A stretch of 64,000 nt of DNA, taken from the NCBI GenBank assembly GCA_900539915.1, contig UQDU01000005.1, positions 1 through 64,000 on the forward strand, given 5' to 3'. This DNA is from an uncultured Bacteroidales bacterium (GTDB lineage Bacteria > Bacteroidota > Bacteroidia > Bacteroidales > Muribaculaceae). Position numbers and translations under genes: made by a program. The notes under the pieces were generated by a model. That model searched no databases, was not told the origin of the DNA, and saw only the letters and a program-made list of their open reading frames with translations. Positions 15,380-22,008 of this stretch are shown here, piece after piece. How positions within the stretch are numbered: the first letter of the stretch is position 1; each line of letters begins with the position of its first letter.

Positions 15380-16024
15380 CTATTTGCGGCCGAAGTCGGC
15401 CGGGATTTCTCCCCATGCCGGGGTGTCCCAGGTGAGTATGCGGTTGTGGTGGGGATGGTTGCGGAGCCAGGTCAGAGCACGCTCTATCAGCTCGCGTATC
15501 TTGGCGTTTTGAGGAGTGGGGGTTATGGTGGTCTTGACGGCCATGTTTCTCACCCATGCGCGAGCTGTGCGGCTGTCGCTGTAGACCGGCATCGTCAGGC
15601 CGCGTTGGTCAAGCCATGCGAGTCCGTGGACCAGAGCCAGAAATTCCCCCATGTTGTTAGAGCCACCTTGTAGCGGCCCTACGTGAAACAGCTGTGCCCC
15701 GGTCTTGACATCCACGCCGCGGTATTCCACAGGTCCCGGGTTACCTGAACAGGCGGCGTCCACCGCTATGGCGTCGGTCTCGATTTCCGGTATGGCCTCG
15801 TAATTGATGTTTCCGGAGATATGGCTGCCTATGGAGCGGATGATTGCGGCGGCTTCCTCAGGGTCGCCACGGTAGGCTGCCACGGCCTCCTCCTGACTCG
15901 GATAACTCTTGTAACGGGCGTTGGGGTAGCCCTCTATCTGGAGCTGGCACTCGGCCCAGGAGTCGAATACTCCCGTATGGTGGCCGTTCCATACCACGTA
16001 GAATTTCTTGCGGGGTGCTGACAT
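15380..16024 (-). CDS. rnhA: Ribonuclease H1 with viroplasmin-type N-domain
   Basis: Cleaves the RNA strand of RNA-DNA hybrids. 214 residues: an N-terminal hybrid-binding/caulimovirus viroplasmin domain (KKFYVVWNGHHTGVFDSWAECQLQIEGYPNARYKSY) and a C-terminal RNase H domain from about residue 85. Catalytic carboxylates can be seen in IAVDAACSGNPGPVEYRGV (Asp), NNMGEFLALVHGL (Glu) and VYSDSRTA (Asp). The usual late Asp is probably in the ILTWDTPAW stretch. Last gene of the minus-strand run that begins with nadB; starts 4 nt after the ald stop. Confidence 0.93.
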   Translation of the reverse strand: MSAPRKKFYVVWNGHHTGVFDSWAECQLQIEGYPNARYKSYPSQEEAVAAYRGDPEEAAAIIRSIGSHISGNINYEAIPEIETDAIAVDAACSGNPGPVEYRGVDVKTGAQLFHVGPLQGGSNNMGEFLALVHGLAWLDQRGLTMPVYSDSRTARAWVRNMAVKTTITPTPQNAKIRELIERALTWLRNHPHHNRILTWDTPAWGEIPADFGRK

Positions 16025-16028
16025 GGCT

Positions 16029-17213
16029 TTATGATAAGGTGAGATAGAGGTTGATGTCTAATGCGCGTATGCCGGTCTTCGCGCCGATTTCCTCGTTGAC
16101 GAGCCGGCCCAGAAACAGGTAAGCGGCTTTGCGCAGCCCGGGGAGGAGTTTGAGTGCATTGTGCACGCCGTCACAGGTAAATACCGATGTCAGCATGGTC
16201 ATGAGCGTGTTGCTCAGAGCCATGGCACATGTGCGCGGCACCGCGCTGCCGGCATGTATGTAGCATGCTCTCCAGCCCTCGGGGCGGCGGCATTTGTAGC
16301 TGTCGGCCCTGGCGAGGTCAATCGGCTGCATTGACGGAAACGGCGACATGCGGCGGTCCGTAAGGTCAAACGCGAGCACTCCGCGCTTGAGCAGCATGGC
16401 TTCGTCAGAGTCTATGGAATATGAGGTGTCGGTAGTGGGGGTGGCGATGATGACATCGGCTGTGTGGAGTGCGCCGGAGATGACCCTCGGGTGCATGGCC
16501 GAGGTGATGAGCGAAGCCCCGAGTTCGCGTGAGGCGTGGCGCAGACTGTACACGTCATTGTCAAACATCCTTACTATCGCCCCCATGCCGGTGGCCGTTC
16601 GTGCCGCCGAGACGGCTGCTATGCCTGAGCCGAGTATTACGACTTCGCAGGGGTTGATGCCGGCTATGCCTCCGAGAAGTATTCCTTTGCCGTGCTCCGA
16701 ATCGGCCAGCAGTGATGCGGCCATGGCCATGGCGGCGCGGCCGTCGATTTCAGCCAGGATGTCGGCAAACGGGCGGTGTCCGTGTTCGTCCTCGATGAGG
16801 TCGAGGGCTATGGCCACGGTGTGTTTCTCCATCAGGGCTTTGACGTACTCCTTGGTGACAAGTTCGGGCGACAGGAGGCTCAGAAGCAGTGCGCCGCGCC
16901 GCAGATGCCGCACATCGGCCATGTCGAGGGGCGATAGGTGCAGCACTATCTCGCATTGGAGAGCTTCGCTGCGGCTGACCACGTCGCAGCCGGCCCGCAG
17001 ATACTGGTTGTCGGTATAATGGATTGGTGCGGCGGCTCCGCTCTCTATCTTGACCCTGAAACCGCGTTCGATCAGGCGGCTCGCCCCTTCGGGCGTGAGG
17101 GGGAAACGGCGTTCGCTTTCATGGCGGCATGCCGGCACTCCGATGGTGAATCCACGGGATGCCGTGGCCACTTGTGACGGCTGTTCGAGGGGTGTGTAAT
17201 CTGCGGATGTCAT
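16029..17213 (-). CDS. ald: Alanine dehydrogenase family protein
   Basis: NAD-dependent oxidative deamination of alanine to pyruvate is the family role; PntA-like and saccharopine-dehydrogenase relatives share the fold. 394 residues. The N-terminal AlaDh_PNT domain opens IGVPACRHESERRFPLTPEGASRLIERGF, and the NAD-binding Rossmann motif is CEVVILGSGIAAVSAARTATGMGAIVRMFDND (G-x-G-x-x-x, acidic at the end of strand 2). The middle has DLIEDEHGHRPFADILAEIDGRAA, as in Bacteroidetes homologues. It overlaps aroK by 4 nt. Whether alanine is the substrate is not proved by the sequence. Confidence 0.85.
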   Translation of the reverse strand: MTSADYTPLEQPSQVATASRGFTIGVPACRHESERRFPLTPEGASRLIERGFRVKIESGAAAPIHYTDNQYLRAGCDVVSRSEALQCEIVLHLSPLDMADVRHLRRGALLLSLLSPELVTKEYVKALMEKHTVAIALDLIEDEHGHRPFADILAEIDGRAAMAMAASLLADSEHGKGILLGGIAGINPCEVVILGSGIAAVSAARTATGMGAIVRMFDNDVYSLRHASRELGASLITSAMHPRVISGALHTADVIIATPTTDTSYSIDSDEAMLLKRGVLAFDLTDRRMSPFPSMQPIDLARADSYKCRRPEGWRACYIHAGSAVPRTCAMALSNTLMTMLTSVFTCDGVHNALKLLPGLRKAAYLFLGRLVNEEIGAKTGIRALDINLYLTLS

Positions 17214-17767
17214 TGGCGGTGGTGGGTGGTGGGTGTGGCCTTGATTCCTAACTGTGTGATGAAACGCTCCACGCTGTGGCGTATCTGCTGCATGTCCTCA
17301 AGCTGGTCGGAGGGGAATGTATGCTGCGCGAGGCTGTACCAGGGCATCCGCTTGGCGAGAGCTTCACTGATATAGTGTCTCAGCTCGTCGTCGGTCATGG
17401 AGGCGATGAGCGGACGCTTGGCTTTGCCATGGCAGAGACGGCGGTGGAGGGAGTCGATGGTGGTGTCAAGCAATACCGTGGTCCCGGCGGCATTCATCAC
17501 CTCCATGTTGTCAAAAAAACATGGGGTACCGCCCCCACACGCCACTATCACATCCTCAAAACTGCTGACTTCGGCGAGCATCGCTTTCTCTATCCGGCGG
17601 AAGCCCTCCTCGCCCTTTTCGGCGAATATCTCGCTGACGGTCATGCGGTAGCGGCTTTCGATGTAGTTGTCCAGGTCTATGAACGTCAGACCTGTGGCTT
17701 TTGACAATGCGTATCCGAGGGTGGATTTGCCGCTGCCCATGTAGCCTATGAGGAATATCGGTTGCAT
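17210..17767 (-). CDS. aroK: Shikimate kinase
   Basis: Phosphorylates shikimate at the 3-hydroxyl in the aromatic amino acid pathway. 185 residues. The Walker A loop is IGYMGSGKSTLG (residues about 7-18), shikimate-binding parts are DLDNYIESR and the RRIE segment, the adenine/shikimate loop is ACGGGTPCF, and the lid holds KRPL. Part of the minus-strand run nadB-DUF4294-aroK-ald-rnhA. Confidence 0.96.
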   Translation of the reverse strand: MQPIFLIGYMGSGKSTLGYALSKATGLTFIDLDNYIESRYRMTVSEIFAEKGEEGFRRIEKAMLAEVSSFEDVIVACGGGTPCFFDNMEVMNAAGTTVLLDTTIDSLHRRLCHGKAKRPLIASMTDDELRHYISEALAKRMPWYSLAQHTFPSDQLEDMQQIRHSVERFITQLGIKATPTTHHRQ

Positions 17768-17798
17768 GTCTGTGGTAGGGGGGATGTGGTGAGTGGGG

Positions 17799-18452
17799 TT
17801 ATATGAGTCCTAATTCTACGGCGACGGCCACGCGCTCAATGATGGCGTCCTTGTCATCCTTGTCGGGGCGGAAGTCGCTCTTGAGATTGACTCCGAAAAA
17901 TCGTCCGAACAGCTGCCAGAAGTTGGCTCTGAACGATCCTAAGAAGGCTTTGAGTATGTTGTAGGACGACTGGTTGGTCTCGCGGCGTATGAGTTTGAGC
18001 AGCATCTGGGCCTGACCGCGCGTGAATTTCTTGAGCACGGGCTTATATTGCTCGAAGACTTCGCCCTCCATGCGTTTCAGATGGTCCTCGCGCATCTTGG
18101 CATCGGGGATGGTCTCGATGTACTCATACGTCTCCACGAGGGTCTCGCTGATGAGCTTGGCGTAGGGGAGGGTCTTCTTGACATCGCGCACGGTGCGCCA
18201 GTAAAAATCCTCCTGTTTCTTGTTCTTGAATTTAAGGGGCGGAAACACGGTCACCTCGTTGAGCACGAGCATTTTGGTCTCTTCGCCGTCGATTTCCGTG
18301 TAGTAATAGCCTTTCAGACCGCGTATGCGTCCGTCGCCCGGGTCGGGCATCTCGGCCATCAGCGGTTCGGGCTGGAGCGCATTGTCGGCTGCCGAGTGGA
18401 TTATACCGCCCAGCAGCAGAGAGAGTGTCAGTATGACTTTGCGTTTCAGCAT
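17799..18452 (-). CDS. DUF4294 family secreted protein
   Basis: 217 residues with a signal peptide (MLKRKVILTLSLLLGGIIHSAAD) and the conserved Bacteroidetes DUF4294 body. The core runs VLNEVTVFPPLKFKNKKQEDFYWRTVRDVKKTLPYAKLISETLVETYEYIETIPD, then KKFTRGQAQMLLKLIRRETNQSSYNILKAFLGSFRANFWQLFGRFFGVNLKSDF. Its biochemical role is not known. The neighbourhood with nadB and aroK is typical of Bacteroidales but gives no function. It starts 12 nt after nadB. Confidence 0.85.
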   Translation of the reverse strand: MLKRKVILTLSLLLGGIIHSAADNALQPEPLMAEMPDPGDGRIRGLKGYYYTEIDGEETKMLVLNEVTVFPPLKFKNKKQEDFYWRTVRDVKKTLPYAKLISETLVETYEYIETIPDAKMREDHLKRMEGEVFEQYKPVLKKFTRGQAQMLLKLIRRETNQSSYNILKAFLGSFRANFWQLFGRFFGVNLKSDFRPDKDDKDAIIERVAVAVELGLI

Positions 18453-18464
18453 CTTGTGTTTCCG

Positions 18465-20057
18465 TTATTCCGGCTTTTCGCCGGGGCCGTGTGGTTTGGG
18501 AGGGTAGTCGAGGGTGTAGTGGAGTCCGCGTGATTCGCGGCGTTCCTTGGCCTGGCGCATGATGAGGTATCCGACATTGATGATGTTGCGGAGCTCGCAG
18601 ATTTCCCGGGAAGCCTTTGACTGCTTGAACAGTTTTTCGGTCTCCTCGTAGAGGATGTCGAGGCGGTTCCATGCGCGGTCAAGACGCAGATTGCTGCGCA
18701 CGATGCCCACGTAGGTGCCCATGATCTGGTTGACCTCCTTGATGCTCTGGGTGATTAGCACCATCTCCTCGGGATGCCGGGTGCCCTCGTCGTTCCACTC
18801 GGGCACGTCGGTGCGGAATGAGTAGCCGGGGGCATGTTCCATGGCATGCTTCGCGGCAGCCTCGGCATATACCACCGCCTCGATGAGGCTGTTGGATGCC
18901 AGGCGGTTGCCGCCGTGGAGGCCTGTGCAGCTGCACTCGCCCACGGCATAGAGCCGCTTGATTGATGACTCGGCATTGCCGTCGACCTTGATGCCGCCGC
19001 AGAGATAGTGAGCGGCCGGTGCCACTGGGATGTAATCCTTGGTGATGTCTATGCCTAAGGATAGACACTTGGCATAGATGTTGGGAAAGTGGTGTTTGGT
19101 CTCCTCGGGGTCTTTGTGGGTCACATCGAGATACACGTGGTCATCGCCGTGGAGCTTCATCTCGGAGTCGATGGCACGGGCGACGATGTCACGCGGAGCG
19201 AGCGACAGACGCGGGTCGTATTTGTGCATGAACTCCTCCCCCTTCATGTTGCGGAGCACGGCTCCGTAGCCGCGCATCGCCTCGGTGATGAGAAATGACG
19301 GACGGTCACCGGGATGGTAGAGGGCGGTGGGGTGGAACTGTATGAATTCCATGTCCTTGACTGTTCCCTTGGCTCGGTACACCATGGCTATGCCGTCGCC
19401 GGTGGCCACGAGGGGGTTGGTGGTGGTGGCATAGACCGCCCCCACGCCGCCTGTGGCCATCAGTGTGACCTTGGCGAGGAACGTGTCGACCGACCCGGTG
19501 GCCTCGTTGAGCACGTAAGCTCCGTAGCATGTGATGTCGGGTGTGCGACGGGTCACTATCTTGCCGAGGTGGTGCTGGGTGATGATTTCGATGGCGAAAT
19601 GATGCTCATACACATCTATGTCGGGATGGTTACGCACGCGGTCTATGAGGCTTTCCTGTATCTCGAAACCGGTGTTGTCGGCATGGTGGAGGATGCGGAA
19701 CTCGCTGTGGCCGCCCTCGCGGTGAAGGTCAAATGTGCCGTCGTCCTTGCAGTCAAACTGCACACCGTTGTCTATCAGAAACTTTATCTGCTCGGGTGCG
19801 CCGGTGACTACCTTCCTGACCGCTTCGGGGTCGCTCAGCCAGTCGCCGGCTATCATTGTGTCCTCGATATGTTTGTCGAAGTTGTCCACGCTGAGGTCGG
19901 TGACCGATGCCACTCCGCCCTGAGCCAGGGCTGTGTTGGCTTCGTCAAGCGAGGACTTGCACACGAGGGCTACGCGACCGTGGGCTGCCACCTTCAGGGC
20001 GAAGCTCATGCCGGCGATGCCGGACCCTATCACTAAATAATCGTATTCGTAAGTCAT
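18465..20057 (-). CDS. nadB: L-aspartate oxidase
   Basis: FAD enzyme that oxidises L-aspartate to iminoaspartate, the first step of de novo NAD synthesis. 530 residues. The N-terminal FAD motif is YLVIGSGIAGMSFALKVA, then ANTALAQGGVASV (the N-A-x-A-Q-G-G motif of the fumarate reductase family), HREGGHSEFRILHH with the substrate arginine region, and PAAHYLCGGIKVDG followed by LYAVGECSCTGLHGGNRLASNSLIEAVVY near the C-terminus. It heads the minus-strand run to rnhA. No nadA or nadC is in the window. Confidence 0.96.
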   Translation of the reverse strand: MTYEYDYLVIGSGIAGMSFALKVAAHGRVALVCKSSLDEANTALAQGGVASVTDLSVDNFDKHIEDTMIAGDWLSDPEAVRKVVTGAPEQIKFLIDNGVQFDCKDDGTFDLHREGGHSEFRILHHADNTGFEIQESLIDRVRNHPDIDVYEHHFAIEIITQHHLGKIVTRRTPDITCYGAYVLNEATGSVDTFLAKVTLMATGGVGAVYATTTNPLVATGDGIAMVYRAKGTVKDMEFIQFHPTALYHPGDRPSFLITEAMRGYGAVLRNMKGEEFMHKYDPRLSLAPRDIVARAIDSEMKLHGDDHVYLDVTHKDPEETKHHFPNIYAKCLSLGIDITKDYIPVAPAAHYLCGGIKVDGNAESSIKRLYAVGECSCTGLHGGNRLASNSLIEAVVYAEAAAKHAMEHAPGYSFRTDVPEWNDEGTRHPEEMVLITQSIKEVNQIMGTYVGIVRSNLRLDRAWNRLDILYEETEKLFKQSKASREICELRNIINVGYLIMRQAKERRESRGLHYTLDYPPKPHGPGEKPE

Positions 20058-20171
20058 AATTATGCCATCATAAAAACATAATGTCAGCAGAGAGCCGCCG
20101 TCAGAGCCGGCACAACCCTCCTAAACATGCAAATATACTAAATTCCCCTAAACAATTCCGTATCTTGGGAG

Positions 20172-20214
20172 TATAAAAGCGAACGGCCATCCGGATATTC
20201 TATGGACGGCCGTT
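20172..20214 (-). terminator. Terminator hairpin
   Basis: Inverted repeat AACGGCC (20182-20188) with GGCCGTT (20208-20214) and extra pairing inside. On the minus strand it is followed by CGCTTTTAT. It ends the gene at 20247. Confidence 0.6.
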
Positions 20215-20246
20215 GTGGATTGTACGTTTGATGCGTGGTTACGTGG

Positions 20247-20807
20247 TTACTGGCGTGTGAAGGTGACTGTCACGCCGTCGTCATTGACCGACAGGGCTGC
20301 CGGGTCGCCGGCAAGGTCCACGTGGTCAAACTTGATGCCTTTGGTGGTCAGCTCCTTCTTGACGGCGTCCTCTATGGAGCCGGTGATGGCCGGCATGAAC
20401 TCGTTCATGCGTGCGGCCATGGCTACCTTCATGGCTTCGGGGATGTCAAGTACCACGTCTTCGGGGCGGATTGTGGTGGTGACGTTCTCGGGCTTGAACG
20501 ACAGGGTCAGCACGTCGCCCTCGAGCACCCATTGTGCGGTGCCTTTGACGCTGCACTTAACGTTGACCTTCATCTCGCGGCTGCCCATCTGCATCCCTTT
20601 GAAATCGGCTGTAGACATAAAGGTGCAGTCGCCCTTTGCGGCTTCGGCTCCGAAATCTATATCATATACCGTGGTGATTGTAACGGTGTTTTCCTTTGCC
20701 TCTGCAGGGGCTGAAACCCAGTGTCCGCCCAGAGTGGCAGGAACCTCGGCCATGGCAGCCGATGCACACAGCAAAGCCGCAGCTGCAACAAAAATGTGAC
20801 GTTTCAT
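20247..20807 (-). CDS. Secreted lipocalin-like protein of unknown function
   Basis: 186 residues with a clear signal peptide (MKRHIFVAAAALLCASAAMA). The mature part is rich in alternating beta strands (GGHWVSAPAEAKENTVTITTVYDIDF, MKVNVKCSVKGTAQWVLEGDVLTLSF, DDGVTVTFTRQ), and a helical middle part ends KKELTTKGIKFDHVDL. This resembles small lipocalin-like Bacteroidales proteins of the DUF4923 type, but I cannot assign it firmly. ATG 20807 is chosen over a longer frame to 20936 because it gives the signal peptide. Divergent from the RNA candidate at 20926. Confidence 0.7.
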   Translation of the reverse strand: MKRHIFVAAAALLCASAAMAEVPATLGGHWVSAPAEAKENTVTITTVYDIDFGAEAAKGDCTFMSTADFKGMQMGSREMKVNVKCSVKGTAQWVLEGDVLTLSFKPENVTTTIRPEDVVLDIPEAMKVAMAARMNEFMPAITGSIEDAVKKELTTKGIKFDHVDLAGDPAALSVNDDGVTVTFTRQ

Positions 20808-20889
20808 AATAACTGTTGATTTATTAATATAACAAGAATCCAAATTAATATTTCCCCACAAAATTAGCGAAAAAACCGCAATGCCGCAA

Positions 20890-20920
20890 TTGCAAATTCC
20901 ATTTACGTTTGTTAACTTTG
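20890..20920 (+). promoter_or_regulatory. Bacteroidetes promoter for RNA candidate copy 2
   Basis: TTG at 20890-20892 and TAACTTTG at 20913-20920, 20 nt apart, match the Bacteroidetes -33/-7 consensus. Transcription should begin near 20926. Confidence 0.6.
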
Positions 20921-20925
20921 CGATT

Positions 20926-21259
20926 GCAGACCGCATCGCAGAAGTCCGGCCAAGGGCAATGGGGGTGGGGCTGCAATCGCCAAGGCATTAGCCGAGGCAC
21001 GACATACGGAAAGCGTTTACTCGACGCTCTTTCTTGGCTTTCTGAAACCTGGAAAATTTCAATTGCAGTCAAGGATGAGACAACGGTAGATGTCTATGTG
21101 GATATGTATAATTTTCATCGATAGCTGGCGCGCGAGCGCGAGCATTTGGTGCATACACATATTCTGCGTGGGGCTTCTGCGTTGTCCGTTCTACTGCAAT
21201 GGGCAATTCCAGGGCCTCAGAAAGCGGAATGGGCAAAGTACGGCTCTCACGCTTTTTTT
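20926..21259 (+). ncRNA. Structured RNA candidate, copy 2
   Basis: Homologous to 1052-1323 (see that entry). The stem AGCGT-ACGCT with a 7-nt loop lies near 21011-21027; blocks CAACGGTAGATG and GTGGATATGTA are kept. The hairpin GCTTCT-G-CGTTGTCC (from 21173) pairs with GGGCAAT ... CAGAAAGC using G-U pairs where copy 1 has Watson-Crick pairs. The closing stem GCGTGGGG (21166-21173) pairs with CTCTCACGC (21244-21252) before seven T. A promoter at the 5' end and a terminator at the 3' end fit a free-standing RNA of about 330 nt. No known family is recognised firmly. Confidence 0.55.
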
Positions 21260-21290
21260 ATATAATCCAAAGACCAGAGAGGGGAGTCTA

Positions 21291-21497
21291 ATGGCCATAT
21301 TTATTATTATGCAGCGAAATATAAGCTTAAGAATTGATGCAAGATTACTTGCAACCAGTGAGGAGTCGCTTAAAAAGGTCGTAGATCTTTTGAAGGAGCT
21401 TGAAGACAAAGGTTTTATCAAGGATGGAAAAATAGTGTTTGATTCAGGTCAGGATAAAGTCATATCCGAAATCTTTGACAGGCACATGAATCCATAA
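21291..21497 (+). CDS. Small helical protein upstream of HEPN-like gene
   Basis: 68 residues, mostly helical: ISLRIDARLLATSEESLKKVVDLLKELEDKGFIKDGKIVFDS with a leucine-rich heptad pattern, then DKVISEIFDRHMNP. No catalytic motif. The ATG at 21291 has a purine-rich GAGGGGAG just upstream, unusual here; a second ATG at 21309 (MQRNIS) is possible. It precedes a HEPN-like protein by 13 nt, an arrangement like antitoxin-toxin pairs, but nothing in the sequence proves this role. AT-rich. Confidence 0.6.
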   Translation: MAIFIIMQRNISLRIDARLLATSEESLKKVVDLLKELEDKGFIKDGKIVFDSGQDKVISEIFDRHMNP

Positions 21498-21510
21498 TTC
21501 CAATCGTGCG

Positions 21511-22008
21511 ATGTCTCAACAGTATACCGATACTTTTGATTGTGAGGTCTTGTCAGCTTTTCAGCAGATAATCGTGCTTAAAGAATCTCCGGATTTCAAA
21601 AAAGGGAAAATCGGCTTCTTGGATCTGAAACAAAAAGCAGACAAAACCACATTTATCACATCGACGAAAAACAAACCTCAACATGTTGACGACACTCAAC
21701 ATGTTGAGGCTAATACGTTGTACTATTGTTCGCCAAAGAACAAGGGACGTGGTATCGCCTCTCATCTCCGCCATGCGTTTGCCCATAATCAGGTCAAAAA
21801 AGATCCTGTAACTTCTGAGTATGAAATCGTGTCATATAAATATCTCAATCGTAAAAAGTCTGACACTGTCATGCTCAGGGCACGATTGGACTCAGATATC
21901 CTGGTTGATCTCATCCATGCTATTTTAGATATTTACAACTCAACAAATTCCAAGAAAAATAAACCAAATGAAGCAGATAATACAAAGACTATGGATGATA
22001 GCAAGTAG
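21511..22008 (+). CDS. Putative HEPN-like protein
   Basis: 165 residues. The central part has ASHLRHAFAHNQV, which fits the HEPN R-x4-H motif (R-HAFA-H) seen in RNA-cleaving and nucleotide-binding HEPN proteins such as the pEK499_p136-like group. A second helix-rich part (DSDILVDLIHAILDIYN) follows, as in HEPN bundles. The tail is Lys/Asn-rich. The assignment rests on the motif and length only. It overlaps the next gene by 41 nt in another frame. Confidence 0.5.
   Translation: MSQQYTDTFDCEVLSAFQQIIVLKESPDFKKGKIGFLDLKQKADKTTFITSTKNKPQHVDDTQHVEANTLYYCSPKNKGRGIASHLRHAFAHNQVKKDPVTSEYEIVSYKYLNRKKSDTVMLRARLDSDILVDLIHAILDIYNSTNSKKNKPNEADNTKTMDDSK

Noticed and set aside
20926..21259. Identification of the RNA as tmRNA, RNase P RNA or SRP RNA
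   Set aside because: None of the hallmark sequences (tRNA-like ends with a tag frame, the RNase P core, the SRP GNAR loop domain) could be found, and two copies would be unusual.
21090..21290. Longer N-terminus for the small protein at 21291
   Set aside because: The added residues come from the structured RNA and its terminator; ATG 21291 with a purine-rich site just upstream is more likely.
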